A DNA stretch of 64,000 nt. It comes from CAYFFV01 sp964342695 (GTDB lineage: Bacteria > Acidobacteriota > Vicinamibacteria > Vicinamibacterales > UBA8438). The stretch spans positions 50,868 through 114,867 of the forward strand of contig CAYFFV010000004.1 of assembly GCA_964342695.1 (NCBI GenBank), given 5' to 3'. A program made the translations under genes and the position numbers. The first letter of the stretch is position 1; every line of letters starts with the position of its first letter. Of the stretch, positions 51,337 to 60,782 are shown piece after piece. The notes beneath the pieces are model-generated. The model saw nothing but the letters and a program-made list of their open reading frames with translations, did not search any database and was not told the DNA's origin.

Positions 51337-52658
51337 GATACAAACGATTGCGCTTCGGGATTTGTGCGATAGCCTTTCTCGTCACCTGTACTCCATCTGT
51401 TGCTATTGGTGAGCCATTAGAGAAGACAAAAAGACCGGCATGTGATCCTGATAATGGGGGATTAATCCTTTCAGAAGATTTTTGTGCTTTTGTCGTTGCA
51501 GATGGAATTGGACGTCCACGGCATATTGACGTTTCTGACACAGGAGATATTTACGTTCGCAATCACAGATTCAGAGGTCGCGGGAGAGGTGAAACCGAAA
51601 CTGAAGATTACGGAATTTTGGCTCTCAGAGATACCAATGGTGATGGTCGTGCTGACATTATTGAGAGATTTGACAAAAAATTTGGAACAGGACTTGAGCT
51701 AAGAAATGAGTATCTATATGTGTCAACCTCTACCGAAATCTATCGGTATAGGCTGGTGCCTGGACAGTTGCTTCCAGTCGGACAAGCGGAATTAATAGTT
51801 TCTGAATTTCCTGAACAGCGAGGGCATGCTGATAAAGCCTTCGCCTTCGATGATGGGAATAATTTGTTTGTCAATGTTGGAGCTCCTTCTAATGCTTGTA
51901 TGCAGCAAGCGCGTACAGCGGGGTCTGTTGGTCTTGATCCTTGCCCGCAATTGGAGAGGCAAGCGAGTATTTGGCGTTTTGATGCTGACCGGATTGGGCA
52001 GAGACAAGTCAACGATGGGTATCAATATGTTAAGGGGATTCGAAACATTGTCGGTATTGCATGGGATTCAGACAGTCAGGGACTCTACGCGGCACAACAT
52101 GGGCGTGACAGTCTTTCAACACTTTTTGGAAGTTATTTTAACGCTGAAGAAAGTGCGGAACTGCCCTCTGAAGAATTGTTCTTGTTAAAAGATAGTGATA
52201 ATTTTGGTTGGCCATATTGTTATTACGATCATTTCAGAAAACAAAGAATATTAGCTCCTGAGTACGGTGGTAATGGCGAAAGTGTTGGACAGTGCGGTCA
52301 ATATAAAACTCCGGTGGTTGCTTTCCCGGGTCATTGGGGACCAAATGATTTATTGTTTTACACAGGCGATCATTTTCCAGCGCGTTATCGAGAAGGTGTA
52401 TTTGTTGTGTTTCACGGTTCGTGGAATCGCGCACCTTTGGAACAACGTGGGTATAAGATCGTGTTTGCGCCAAAAATAGCTGGTGAATTTACAGGTGAAT
52501 GGGAATCATTTGCTGATGGATTTGCCGGGGTTTCCCCCTTAATCAGTCCTCGTGATGCTTTGCATCGCCCGGCTGGAATAGCACAAGGACCAGACGGCTC
52601 TGTCTATGTTACGGATGATAGTGGTGGGAGAATTTGGCGCATTCTTTACATCGGGTAA
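51333..52658 (+). CDS. PQQ-type sorbosone-dehydrogenase-like secreted protein
   Basis: A protein of about 441 residues. I place the start at GTG 51333, since it overlaps the FTR1 TGA (51334-51336) and gives a short basic N-terminus plus hydrophobic signal (FGICAIAFLV). An in-frame ATG at 51300 would overlap FTR1 by 37 bp. The mature part is a six-bladed beta propeller of the L-sorbosone dehydrogenase/AA12 group, with GRPRHIDVSDTGDIYVR, RDTNGDGRAD, GIRNIVGIAWD and RPAGIAQGPDGSVYVTDDS. The family uses PQQ, so it is probably a periplasmic quinoprotein. No PQQ synthesis genes lie here. Confidence 0.88.
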   Translation: MRYKRLRFGICAIAFLVTCTPSVAIGEPLEKTKRPACDPDNGGLILSEDFCAFVVADGIGRPRHIDVSDTGDIYVRNHRFRGRGRGETETEDYGILALRDTNGDGRADIIERFDKKFGTGLELRNEYLYVSTSTEIYRYRLVPGQLLPVGQAELIVSEFPEQRGHADKAFAFDDGNNLFVNVGAPSNACMQQARTAGSVGLDPCPQLERQASIWRFDADRIGQRQVNDGYQYVKGIRNIVGIAWDSDSQGLYAAQHGRDSLSTLFGSYFNAEESAELPSEELFLLKDSDNFGWPYCYYDHFRKQRILAPEYGGNGESVGQCGQYKTPVVAFPGHWGPNDLLFYTGDHFPARYREGVFVVFHGSWNRAPLEQRGYKIVFAPKIAGEFTGEWESFADGFAGVSPLISPRDALHRPAGIAQGPDGSVYVTDDSGGRIWRILYIG

Positions 52659-52756
52659 GTTGGCTGTTCACGTGCACTCCTTGTAGATATCATTTGTTGA
52701 CACTGCTCAGAAGAAATATCGTTTAAGGCCGATTAAGCCCTGAATCAAAAATTGCA

Positions 52757-55700
52757 ATGGGAAAAGAAACTTCTCCAGACAGAGCCTCGCTGACCGTTCG
52801 AGATCTTCTTTGTAAATCGCTTTCCAATCGAATTTTGATTCTTGACGGTGCGATGGGCACGATGATCCAACGGCATGGGTTAACGGAGAATGATTTCAGA
52901 GGTGAGAGATTTTCAGATCATCCAATCGATCTGAAGGGAAACAATGATTTACTTGCACTGACCCAGCCTGAACTATTAGCCAATATTCACAAAGACTATC
53001 TTTCAGCAGGTGCGGACGTTATTGAAACGAACACCTTTAATGGAACGAGTGTTGTCCAATCTGATTATGGGCTGGAATCGATTGTTTACGAGCTTAATCT
53101 TGAGGCCACAAAGATAGCAGTTGCGGCTGCCCAAGAAATTGCTGCTAACACGCCAGACCAACCACGGTTTGTGGCTGGAGCACTCGGACCAACCAGTAAA
53201 CCGTTATCGATTTCACCAGATGTCAATGATCCAACTTTTCGTTCCATTACTTTCGATGCTGTAAGAGAGTCATATGCAGAGCAAGTGCGAGGCCTGATAG
53301 ATGGTGGATGCCATTTGCTTTTGGTTGAAACCATTTTCGATACTCTTAATGCCAAAGCTGCTCTTGTTGCAATTCATGAGGTGTTTGAAGAAAAAGATTG
53401 TGAGCTCCCGGTTATGCTTTCGGTCACGATAACTGACCGGAGCGGGCGTACACTTTCAGGGCAAACAATTGAATCCTTTTGGACTTCTATTGAGCATGCT
53501 AAACCATTTTCAGTTGGTATTAACTGCGCTCTCGGTGCAAGTGAGATGCGGCCATATATATCTGAACTTTCTCGCCTTGCGAATGCATATATCAGTTGTT
53601 ATCCAAATGCCGGTTTACCGAATACCTTTGGGGAATACGATCAATCTGCGCAGGAGATGGGCCAGTTGTTAAGTGAGTTCGCTTCCAGCGGATTTGTAAA
53701 TATTCTTGGGGGTTGCTGTGGCACTACTCCCGATCATATTCGAGAAATTTCTGCTTCTGTAAAAAACGTAAATCCTCGGGTTTTAAGTGACTCGACAAGA
53801 GTACCACTTTCAACCTATAGCGGATTGGAGCCACTGACTATCAGATCGGATAGTAATTTCATCATGATTGGCGAACGTACGAATGTGACGGGTTCTAGAC
53901 GATTCGCACGTCTGGTCAAGGCTGGTGACTACGATGCAGCTGTCGCAGTTGCATTAGAGCAGGTTCGTGGTGGAGCAAATATCATCGATATCAATATGGA
54001 TGAGGCGATGCTGGATTCAGAGGCGGCAATGACGAAATTCTTGAATCTTCTTGCTACGGAACCTGATATAGCCCGTGTGCCATTCATGATTGATAGTTCA
54101 AAATGGACAGTTATTGAAGCAGGACTTAAATGTGTACAGGGAAAAGCTATTGTTAATTCTATAAGTCTCAAAGAAGGTAAAACAGATTTTCTTTTGAAGG
54201 CGAGGCATATAAAGCGTTATGGCGCAGCCATGGTTGTCATGGCGTTTGATGAAAAGGGTCAGGCCGATACTGTAGATCGCAAAATTGAGATATGCACTCG
54301 AGCCTACCGACTACTCGTTGAAGACGCTTCGATTAATCCTCACGATATTATCTTCGACCCGAACATTTTGGCTATTGCCACGGGAATAGAAGAACACAAT
54401 GATTATGCGGTCAACTATATAGAGTCTATACGAGCCATTAAAGATGCTTGTCCTCACGTCAAGATTAGTGGTGGTGTGAGTAATATTTCATTTTCATTTC
54501 GCGGCAATGATGTTGTTCGAGAGGCCATACATTCTGCGTTTTTATACCACGCTGTCGCAGCAGGTTTGGACATGGGCATTGTCAATGCGGGACAGCTTGG
54601 TGTTTATGAAGATATTGCTCCTGATTTACTAACGTGTGTCGAAGATATTATTTTCAACAGACGCTCAGATGCGACCGAACGGTTAATTGACTTCGCCGAA
54701 GGGGTTAAAGGCAACGTTCTGGCGAAAGAGGCAGACCAGACTTGGCGGGAGGGCGATGTCAATGATCGACTAACGCACGCTCTTGTTCACGGTATTGTTG
54801 ATTTCGTTGAAACCGATGTTGAAGAAGCCCGTCAAGAATTTGACTCTCCTCTGTCTGTTATTGAGGGGCCACTTATGAATGGGATGAAGGTTGTCGGTGA
54901 TTTATTTGGTTCAGGAAAGATGTTTCTCCCTCAGGTTGTAAAGAGCGCTCGGGCTATGAAGAAAGCCGTTTCATATTTACAGCCCTTTATGGAAGCCGAC
55001 CAGTCTAATAAATTATCAGCACGAGCAAAAATTGTTATGGCAACTGTAAAAGGCGACGTTCATGACATTGGGAAGAATATTGTTTCGGTTGTACTGAGGT
55101 GTAACAATTACGAGGTTGTCGATCTTGGCGTGATGGTTCCATGTGATTCGATCTTAAAAACGGCTATCGAGCAGAAGGCCGACGTCATTGGCCTAAGTGG
55201 GTTGATTACGCCGTCACTGGAAGAGATGTCTTTTGTCGCAGAAGAGATGGAACGCCGGAATTTAAGATTACCATTGCTAATCGGAGGTGCGACAACCAGT
55301 CGTCAACATACTGCTGTAAAAATCGCAAACCAATATGAAGGAGCCACCGTTCACGTTTCTGATGCATCCCGCGTAGGGGATGTAGTCTCGAAACTATTAA
55401 ACCCAGTCAAACGAGATGGATTTAAAGCTGAAAATATTCGTGACCAAGCGGAGTTAAGGGAGCAATACTCTAGTAAGCAAGCGAAAGTACTTAGGGGCTA
55501 CGAGGATGCATTAGCAAATCGGTTTAAGACAAATTGGGATGAATTGGTCATCCCTAAACCCTCGTTTACCGGTCGAAAAGAAATTAGTGTAGCTCTTGAA
55601 GAATTAATACCCTTCATTGATTGGACATTTTTTTTCTCAGCTTGGGAGCTAAAAGGATCTTACCCATCAATTTTAGATCATCCCAGTCAGGGTGTAGCTG

Positions 55701-56482
55701 CACAGGAATTGTTTGCAAACGGTAACAAATTATTGGAACACCTTGTCAAGGAAGAACTCTTGTCGGCTAGAGGAGTTTATGGATTCTGGCCAGCTAATAG
55801 TGAGGGCGACGATCTCATAGTGTATGAATCAGTCAAAGGGTCTGATATTAATGATCGGGAGCGTCTTAGGTTTCAGATGCTTCGGCAGCAAGAGATTTTA
55901 GGCGCAGAACGTCCAAATTTATCGTTGGCTGATTTTCTGGCTCCACAGACACATTCGCAAAGAGATTATCTCGGAGCTTTTGCAGTTACAGTGGGGATCG
56001 GTGTTCGTGAACTCGTCGAGCGTTATGAGCATGATGGCGATGACTATAATGCGATTATGGTAAAAGTGCTTGCTGACAGGTTGGTTGAAGCGTTCGCTGA
56101 ATTGCTCCATCTTCGTGTCCGCAATGAATGGGGTTACGTATCTGATACTACGATGCAGCAAGATGACCTTCTGGCCGAACGATATCGAGGTATTCGTCCG
56201 GCATTTGGTTATCCTGCTTGCCCAGATCACAGCGAAAAGTTCAAGTTGTTTGAACTGCTTGATGCAAATCGAATAGGGATCAATCTCACTGATTCTGCTT
56301 CAATGAATCCGGCTGCAAGTGTTAGCGGGCTTTATTTTTCACATCCTCAGGCAAAATATTTTACGGTGGGTCATATCGGTCAGGACCAAGTGAAACGATA
56401 TGCTAACCGCAAGGGTCTTCCCCTTAAGGATGTCGAGCGCTGGTTGGGCACGAATATTTCCTATAAAAACGTCAACGACTGA
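52757..56482 (+). CDS. metH: Cobalamin-dependent methionine synthase
   Basis: A 1241-residue MetH with all four modules. The homocysteine domain (about 1-330) has the zinc cysteines in GINCALG and GGCCGTTP. The methyltetrahydrofolate domain (about 355-620) begins MIGERTNVTGSRRFA. The B12 module (about 650-890) has the D-x-H-x-x-G motif in VKGDVHDIGKNIV. The AdoMet-activation domain (about 900-1235) ends with LYFSHPQAKYFTVG. Length and order match E. coli MetH. It methylates homocysteine. The 98 bp upstream of the start is too short for a cobalamin riboswitch, and none is visible. Confidence 0.97.
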   Translation: MGKETSPDRASLTVRDLLCKSLSNRILILDGAMGTMIQRHGLTENDFRGERFSDHPIDLKGNNDLLALTQPELLANIHKDYLSAGADVIETNTFNGTSVVQSDYGLESIVYELNLEATKIAVAAAQEIAANTPDQPRFVAGALGPTSKPLSISPDVNDPTFRSITFDAVRESYAEQVRGLIDGGCHLLLVETIFDTLNAKAALVAIHEVFEEKDCELPVMLSVTITDRSGRTLSGQTIESFWTSIEHAKPFSVGINCALGASEMRPYISELSRLANAYISCYPNAGLPNTFGEYDQSAQEMGQLLSEFASSGFVNILGGCCGTTPDHIREISASVKNVNPRVLSDSTRVPLSTYSGLEPLTIRSDSNFIMIGERTNVTGSRRFARLVKAGDYDAAVAVALEQVRGGANIIDINMDEAMLDSEAAMTKFLNLLATEPDIARVPFMIDSSKWTVIEAGLKCVQGKAIVNSISLKEGKTDFLLKARHIKRYGAAMVVMAFDEKGQADTVDRKIEICTRAYRLLVEDASINPHDIIFDPNILAIATGIEEHNDYAVNYIESIRAIKDACPHVKISGGVSNISFSFRGNDVVREAIHSAFLYHAVAAGLDMGIVNAGQLGVYEDIAPDLLTCVEDIIFNRRSDATERLIDFAEGVKGNVLAKEADQTWREGDVNDRLTHALVHGIVDFVETDVEEARQEFDSPLSVIEGPLMNGMKVVGDLFGSGKMFLPQVVKSARAMKKAVSYLQPFMEADQSNKLSARAKIVMATVKGDVHDIGKNIVSVVLRCNNYEVVDLGVMVPCDSILKTAIEQKADVIGLSGLITPSLEEMSFVAEEMERRNLRLPLLIGGATTSRQHTAVKIANQYEGATVHVSDASRVGDVVSKLLNPVKRDGFKAENIRDQAELREQYSSKQAKVLRGYEDALANRFKTNWDELVIPKPSFTGRKEISVALEELIPFIDWTFFFSAWELKGSYPSILDHPSQGVAAQELFANGNKLLEHLVKEELLSARGVYGFWPANSEGDDLIVYESVKGSDINDRERLRFQMLRQQEILGAERPNLSLADFLAPQTHSQRDYLGAFAVTVGIGVRELVERYEHDGDDYNAIMVKVLADRLVEAFAELLHLRVRNEWGYVSDTTMQQDDLLAERYRGIRPAFGYPACPDHSEKFKLFELLDANRIGINLTDSASMNPAASVSGLYFSHPQAKYFTVGHIGQDQVKRYANRKGLPLKDVERWLGTNISYKNVND

Positions 56483-56576
56483 AAAAATAATAAAAGTGGC
56501 ACGTTATTTATAATTTTTCTTTTTTGAAACCTGCTGGTCATTGGTGAGTTGCCACGCTCATCTGTTTACGCGGTGG

Positions 56577-57176
56577 ATGCGAATAGTGGAATACCAGATA
56601 CGTCGATATTCGTTGGACCAAGGTGCACTTGAGATTGAATATATTGAAGAGTATTTTGGTGAATTTTCCAGACGAAAAAAAGCGACCGAAGTGATTGAAA
56701 GATTGTCAGGACGAGACCACCAGATTCTAATGGCGGAAGCTGCCTTGTCGGACGATTCATCGACCGTAGTACCGGTATCCTACAAAGTTTCTCATGAGTT
56801 AAGTCTTAATGAAACGGATCCTAAATTAGTCGATTTAGTCTCACGACTGCGCGACTGCATTTCTTTTGAAGGACGGAAAATTCTTTACAGCTGGATTGGT
56901 GGGACTAGGAATGATTGGCGCGGGAAGGGTTTTTTTCGAGCTCTTACCGAGGAACAAGAATCGTGGGCTATTGATAATGAGTTTGATGAAATTGTTGTTA
57001 AGACGAAGAATAGGCTCTACGGAATGCGGGGTACACTTGATCACCTTGAATTTAACGTCGTCAAATATGAATCTCACCTTGATGACAACCGGGAATCAAA
57101 GGTTTATTTGAGTAAACCACTTGGTGTTGAGGTATTGAACAAGCACAGGAGTAGACGGTCTGTTGTTGGTAAGTAA
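56577..57176 (+). CDS. GNAT-family acetyltransferase-like protein
   Basis: A protein of about 199 residues. The acetyl-CoA region is visible as YSWIGGTRNDWRGKGFFRAL (R-x-x-G-x-G equivalent), followed by a helix and IVVKTKNRLYGMRGTL, with LDHLEFNVVKYE near the end as in GNAT motif B. The N-terminal half is divergent. I prefer ATG 56577, because the TTG 36 bp upstream adds only a weak N-terminus. Substrate is unknown. It lies 94 bp after metH and may stand alone. Confidence 0.7.
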   Translation: MRIVEYQIRRYSLDQGALEIEYIEEYFGEFSRRKKATEVIERLSGRDHQILMAEAALSDDSSTVVPVSYKVSHELSLNETDPKLVDLVSRLRDCISFEGRKILYSWIGGTRNDWRGKGFFRALTEEQESWAIDNEFDEIVVKTKNRLYGMRGTLDHLEFNVVKYESHLDDNRESKVYLSKPLGVEVLNKHRSRRSVVGK

Positions 57177-57203
57177 CACCGTTTTGATGGGGCTAAGTCA
57201 GGG

Positions 57204-57806
57204 TCATAGGGGTGAATTACAATCATAATGTTCTGGTTTTGAGAGTTGTTTATATCTAAAGCAATCTACCAAATGATCATTTACCATGCCTGTTGCTTGC
57301 ATATACGCGTAACAAATAGTTGGTCCGACAAATGAAAAACCACGCTGTTTCATATCTTTGCTCATCACGATTGAGATATCTGTCTGTGCCGGCACGTCGG
57401 ATGGGTTTTGCCAAAAATTTTGAAGTGGGACGCCATTTACAAATTGCCAGATATAGTTATCAAAACTCGTGTATTTCTCTTGCGTGGAAAGAAATATTTG
57501 CGCATTCTTAACGGTGCTTTCCAGCTTGAGACGGTTACGGATGATATTCTTATTGAGGGATAAAGCTGTGATAGCTTTAGTGTCGTATTGTGCAACCTTC
57601 CTAGCATCAAAATTTTCAAAGGCGAGACGGTAGGCCTCACGTTTTTTTAGGACGGTCAGCCAACTTAATCCAGCCTGGGCTCCTTCGAGAATGAGCATCT
57701 CAAACAATTTTTGGTCATCGTGTTGAGGCGCACCCCATTCGCTATCGTGATAGTCAAGATAAAGCGGATCGGATGTTGCCCATGGACAGCGAGAAGGTGA
57801 AATCAT
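57204..57806 (-). CDS. tag: DNA-3-methyladenine glycosylase I
   Basis: A 200-residue Tag enzyme removing 3-methyladenine from DNA. The start RCPWATSDPLYLDYHDSEWG, the substrate block LEGAQAGLSWLTVLKKRE with its catalytic Glu, and the C-terminal SFVGPTICYAYMQATGMVNDH with HLVDCFRY are all typical. Zinc ligands (Cys near the N-terminus, His near Tyr14-His15, and His/Cys in HLVDC) are present. Together with MutY and YgfZ it gives base-excision repair genes in the window, although they are not clustered. Confidence 0.95.
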   Translation of the reverse strand: MISPSRCPWATSDPLYLDYHDSEWGAPQHDDQKLFEMLILEGAQAGLSWLTVLKKREAYRLAFENFDARKVAQYDTKAITALSLNKNIIRNRLKLESTVKNAQIFLSTQEKYTSFDNYIWQFVNGVPLQNFWQNPSDVPAQTDISIVMSKDMKQRGFSFVGPTICYAYMQATGMVNDHLVDCFRYKQLSKPEHYDCNSPL

Positions 57807-57820
57807 GGTCGTACAGGAGT

Positions 57821-58636
57821 CTATGATCCGGGTTGCACAGTTTCAGCAAGGCGCTGCCGCGCCTTTTCTACTTCTCTGTGAAAAACGAATAAGGCGTCGG
57901 CGTTTTCCTGCTCGTCGGTAAAATTATATGACCGACCATCACTAACTTTGATGTGTAGATTGTGCTCCAGGTAGTCGACCGAAAATTCTTCCATCCCGTC
58001 GAGTTCTACCAAGAATCTATCTTTGTGATCCGTATCGTAAAGAATGCCGCTGGTGTCAGCGATTAATGCGCCTTTACAGTCTCCAAACCTATGTTTGTGA
58101 ATGACGTTTACTCGTTGATCTAATCGGACGGTTTGAAAGGAGATGCTTCTTTCTACAAGCTGGTCAGCAATTTCTATGTCTTCAGCGTAGCCATCGTACC
58201 CTTCCAAGGAAACATTAATCCTGTGACGTCCCTGTGCAATGTCGGTTGTTTCAAATGGTGTCGTTCCAACGTACTGCCTATCCACAAAAACGTCAGCACC
58301 TGTGATATCACTCGTAATACGAAGGAGCACGGGTGGAGGAGGGGGTGGGGGTATTACGGTTTCAGGTTCAGGTTCAGGTTCTGGCGCGGGACGCGGCGTG
58401 GAACGCGCTTCCTCTCGTTCTACGGGTTGCTCTTCAGGTTCCTCCGGAAGTGTGGGCAGGGTCGGTGCTGTGGGTTCAGGAGTTACAGTTTTTTCTACGA
58501 TTTCGGCTGGAGGAGACGTCGTAGATGGTAGAAAAAAATATCCAGCAAGTGCAGCGAGTAGGAGTACGATAAGGGCGTATTTTGGCCATCGTCGATTGGT
58601 TTCAGGGATGTCTTCGTGTCCGCTTAGTAGAGCCAT
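57821..58636 (-). CDS. PEGA-domain membrane protein with Pro/Glu-rich linker
   Basis: A protein of about 271 residues with a single membrane helix (YALIVLLLAALAGYFFL) near the N-terminus. A long Pro/Glu-rich linker (EPEEQPVEREE, PEPEPEPETV and a seven-proline run) follows, and then a PEGA domain (RITSDITGADVFVDRQYVG and SLEGYDGYAEDIE). A C-terminal soluble region of about 100 residues is unrecognised. PEGA domains are surface or periplasmic beta modules. I place the start at ATG 58636 (MALLSGHEDIPE), which avoids overlap with the divergent cyclophilin gene. A longer frame starts at 58735. Confidence 0.8.
   Translation of the reverse strand: MALLSGHEDIPETNRRWPKYALIVLLLAALAGYFFLPSTTSPPAEIVEKTVTPEPTAPTLPTLPEEPEEQPVEREEARSTPRPAPEPEPEPETVIPPPPPPPVLLRITSDITGADVFVDRQYVGTTPFETTDIAQGRHRINVSLEGYDGYAEDIEIADQLVERSISFQTVRLDQRVNVIHKHRFGDCKGALIADTSGILYDTDHKDRFLVELDGMEEFSVDYLEHNLHIKVSDGRSYNFTDEQENADALFVFHREVEKARQRLAETVQPGS
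58361..58384 (+). repeat. Hexamer repeat in the PEGA gene
   Basis: Four imperfect copies of TTCAGG lie in tandem, within the stretch that encodes the Pro-Glu repeat of the PEGA-domain protein on the minus strand. A nearby G-rich run (58332-58351) encodes seven prolines. Slippage here would change linker length in frame. Confidence 0.6.
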
Positions 58637-58666
58637 AGGTTTATGTATTTTGATTACAGGAGTTAT

Positions 58667-59791
58667 ATGTCTAGAAAGTTCATAATCTTCTTTATATTTG
58701 CCTGGTGCTCCCTGTGGGTCGGACTGAAGGGGCAATCCAGTGATCCATATATTACGACATTAACGCTGGAAGAAATGAGTGGAAAACAAGGTGTGGTCGA
58801 AACGTCTATCGGTACGATAGTGATTGATTTATTACCAGAGGTTGCACCGAACCATGTCGGGTTGTTCATCGAACTAGCTGAGGCAGGTGAATATAACGAA
58901 ACGATCTTTCATCGAATGGTCAAACATGGAGTCATTCAAGGTGGAGATCCATTTACAAAAGATCAGTCTCAAACGGAATTATATGGACGAGGAGGTTTAA
59001 ATTTAATCGATGCAGAATTCAGCGATCAGCCTCATGTGAGAGGAGCTGTGTCTGCAGTTCTTGTCCCCGGTCAATCTAATAGCGGCGGAATGCAATTTTT
59101 TATCTGCGTAATTGAACAGCCTTCTCTTAATGGAAAACATACTGTCTGGGGTAGGGTTGTTGAGGGCATGGATGTTGTGACTCAGATTTCTGAGACTCCA
59201 GTTGATGGAACAGGTCAAGCGTTAACGAGAATTTTCATTAAGAGCATAAAAATTCGCAATACACCAAACCCTGAGCCGCTTCCTTTTTCTGTCGAGACCG
59301 ACGACGCTCTATCTGCGTTCCAAGCAGTTGTAGAAACTGATTTTGGGTCTATTACAATAGGATTTTATCCAGATCGTGCTCCGAATCATGTGCGAAACTT
59401 TCTCCGACTGGCGGATGGTGGTGTTTTTGATGGAATGTCGTTTCATCGTATCGTAAAAAATTTTGTAATTCAATCGGGTGCACTGTCTTCCAGAGAACAG
59501 GCTTTAAGTGAAGCACAGGAACGTCTGATACAGAAATTAGAACCTGAATTTAACAGCACTCCCCACGTTCTAGGTGTTGTTTCTATGGCACGAAGCGATG
59601 ATCCAGCAAGTGCGTCTACCTCTTTTTTTATTTGCACTGATGTTGCTTCTGAACTTGATGGAGAGTACACAGTTTTCGGTGTTGTTACAGAAGGACTCGA
59701 TGTCGTTAAGGTGATAGACAATTTACCAACGGATGGAGAAAATCCTTTAGAACGAATTAAGATTAATCAAGTAAATATTGTTAAACGTTAA
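58667..59791 (+). CDS. Secreted double-domain cyclophilin peptidyl-prolyl isomerase
   Basis: A 374-residue protein. The start at ATG 58667 has GGAG four bases upstream and gives a signal peptide (FIIFFIFAWCSLW). ATG 58643 is an upstream alternative. Two cyclophilin domains follow. Domain 1 (about 35-195) has ETSIGTIVIDLLPEVAPNHV, ETIFHRMVKHGVIQGGDPF and GGMQFFICV. Domain 2 (about 215-370) has ETDFGSITIGFYPDRAPNHV, GMSFHRIVKNFVIQSG and SASTSFFICTDVASELDGEYTVFG. The FHR motifs with the catalytic Arg are present in both. Single-domain bacterial cyclophilins are the rule, so the tandem is unusual. Confidence 0.92.
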   Translation: MSRKFIIFFIFAWCSLWVGLKGQSSDPYITTLTLEEMSGKQGVVETSIGTIVIDLLPEVAPNHVGLFIELAEAGEYNETIFHRMVKHGVIQGGDPFTKDQSQTELYGRGGLNLIDAEFSDQPHVRGAVSAVLVPGQSNSGGMQFFICVIEQPSLNGKHTVWGRVVEGMDVVTQISETPVDGTGQALTRIFIKSIKIRNTPNPEPLPFSVETDDALSAFQAVVETDFGSITIGFYPDRAPNHVRNFLRLADGGVFDGMSFHRIVKNFVIQSGALSSREQALSEAQERLIQKLEPEFNSTPHVLGVVSMARSDDPASASTSFFICTDVASELDGEYTVFGVVTEGLDVVKVIDNLPTDGENPLERIKINQVNIVKR

Positions 59792-60782
59792 GGAGTAACT
59801 GGTTAATTAACTTTTCATACAAAGTGACTGCTTGAGTAAGTTCTGTGATCTTAATATGCTCATTATCTGTATGGGCAACTAGAACAGAGCCAGGCCCTAG
59901 CAGTAAAGGTTTCCCCCATTTTGATAAAAACGGGATGTCTGTCGTAAACGGAAATACCTCAGTTTCAAATCCTGAAACGGTTTCTAACACAACCGGTGGA
60001 ACTTCGACAACATCAACGAGCTTGACGAAATCGAGTAAAGGATTTAGGGCTGCGCGAACGGAATTTGCATTCCTGACGGTTCGAAAATTAATGTCTGCCT
60101 CTGCGATGGGCGGTACGACATTTGGTGCCACTCCACCTGAAATCAATCCAACTGTGTAGTGGGTCTCTCCAAGAACGGCATCACTTGGAAATTTAAGTGA
60201 ACGAAGGATCTGTAGTGCCTCAAGAAGTTTCTCTATGGCTGATTCTCCTAATTCCGGGTGGGACGAGTGTGCGGCGCGACCAGTGGCCACCAACCGAACA
60301 CGGTATACCCCTCGAGTAGCGGCACCCAGTCGATTGTCTGTTGGTTCTCCGTTGATTAAGTATTTTGATTTCACGTTCAGTGTGTTGGCAGTATGGGCGC
60401 CTTGGCTTCCGCGCTCTTCACCAACTACGATCAAAATTCCTACGCGGCGTTCACCGGCGTCTTTAATATTTTCGAGAGCTGCAAGTTGGGTCGCTAAAAT
60501 CCCTTTTGCGTCGCATGCTCCTCGACCGTAAATTATTCCATTCTCTTCACGACTCGGGAAAAATGGAGGAACACAGTCGATGTGAGTCGACAAGATGATT
60601 TCCGGTTCATCAAGAGTTGCAATTATGTTAAAACGGTCTTCTATAACTGGTTGTTCAACGACATTAAAACCTTTTTTCCGAAGCCAATCTGCGACTAGAT
60701 GGGAGGCCTCCGCTTCCTTGCCACTTGTTGAATCAATATCGATTAACGATCTGGTGAGTGCGATGAGTTCTAACGGATCCAT
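59781..60782 (-). CDS. dapE: M20 peptidase, probable succinyl-diaminopimelate desuccinylase
   Basis: A 333-residue M20 deacylase. Metal-site blocks are LSTHIDCVPPF (His/Asp), YGRGACDAKGILATQ (bridging Asp) and VGEERGSQG (Glu-Glu pair). RAAHSSHPELGESA belongs to the dimerisation domain. ArgE, DapE and related enzymes cannot be separated by motif alone. The position after dapB-dapA-dapD, with the succinylase substrate made by DapD, makes DapE the best call. It overlaps dapD by 13 bp, and its end overlaps the convergent cyclophilin by 11 bp. Confidence 0.84.
   Translation of the reverse strand: MDPLELIALTRSLIDIDSTSGKEAEASHLVADWLRKKGFNVVEQPVIEDRFNIIATLDEPEIILSTHIDCVPPFFPSREENGIIYGRGACDAKGILATQLAALENIKDAGERRVGILIVVGEERGSQGAHTANTLNVKSKYLINGEPTDNRLGAATRGVYRVRLVATGRAAHSSHPELGESAIEKLLEALQILRSLKFPSDAVLGETHYTVGLISGGVAPNVVPPIAEADINFRTVRNANSVRAALNPLLDFVKLVDVVEVPPVVLETVSGFETEVFPFTTDIPFLSKWGKPLLLGPGSVLVAHTDNEHIKITELTQAVTLYEKLINQLLLNV

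Noticed and set aside
52659..52756. Possible cobalamin or SAM riboswitch before metH
   Set aside because: Only 98 bp are available and no B12-box-like or multi-helix structure is seen.
58239..58685. A 148-codon plus-strand frame rich in Gly and Ser
   Set aside because: It is the complement of the Pro/Glu-rich part of the PEGA gene. Its repeats mirror that low-complexity DNA.
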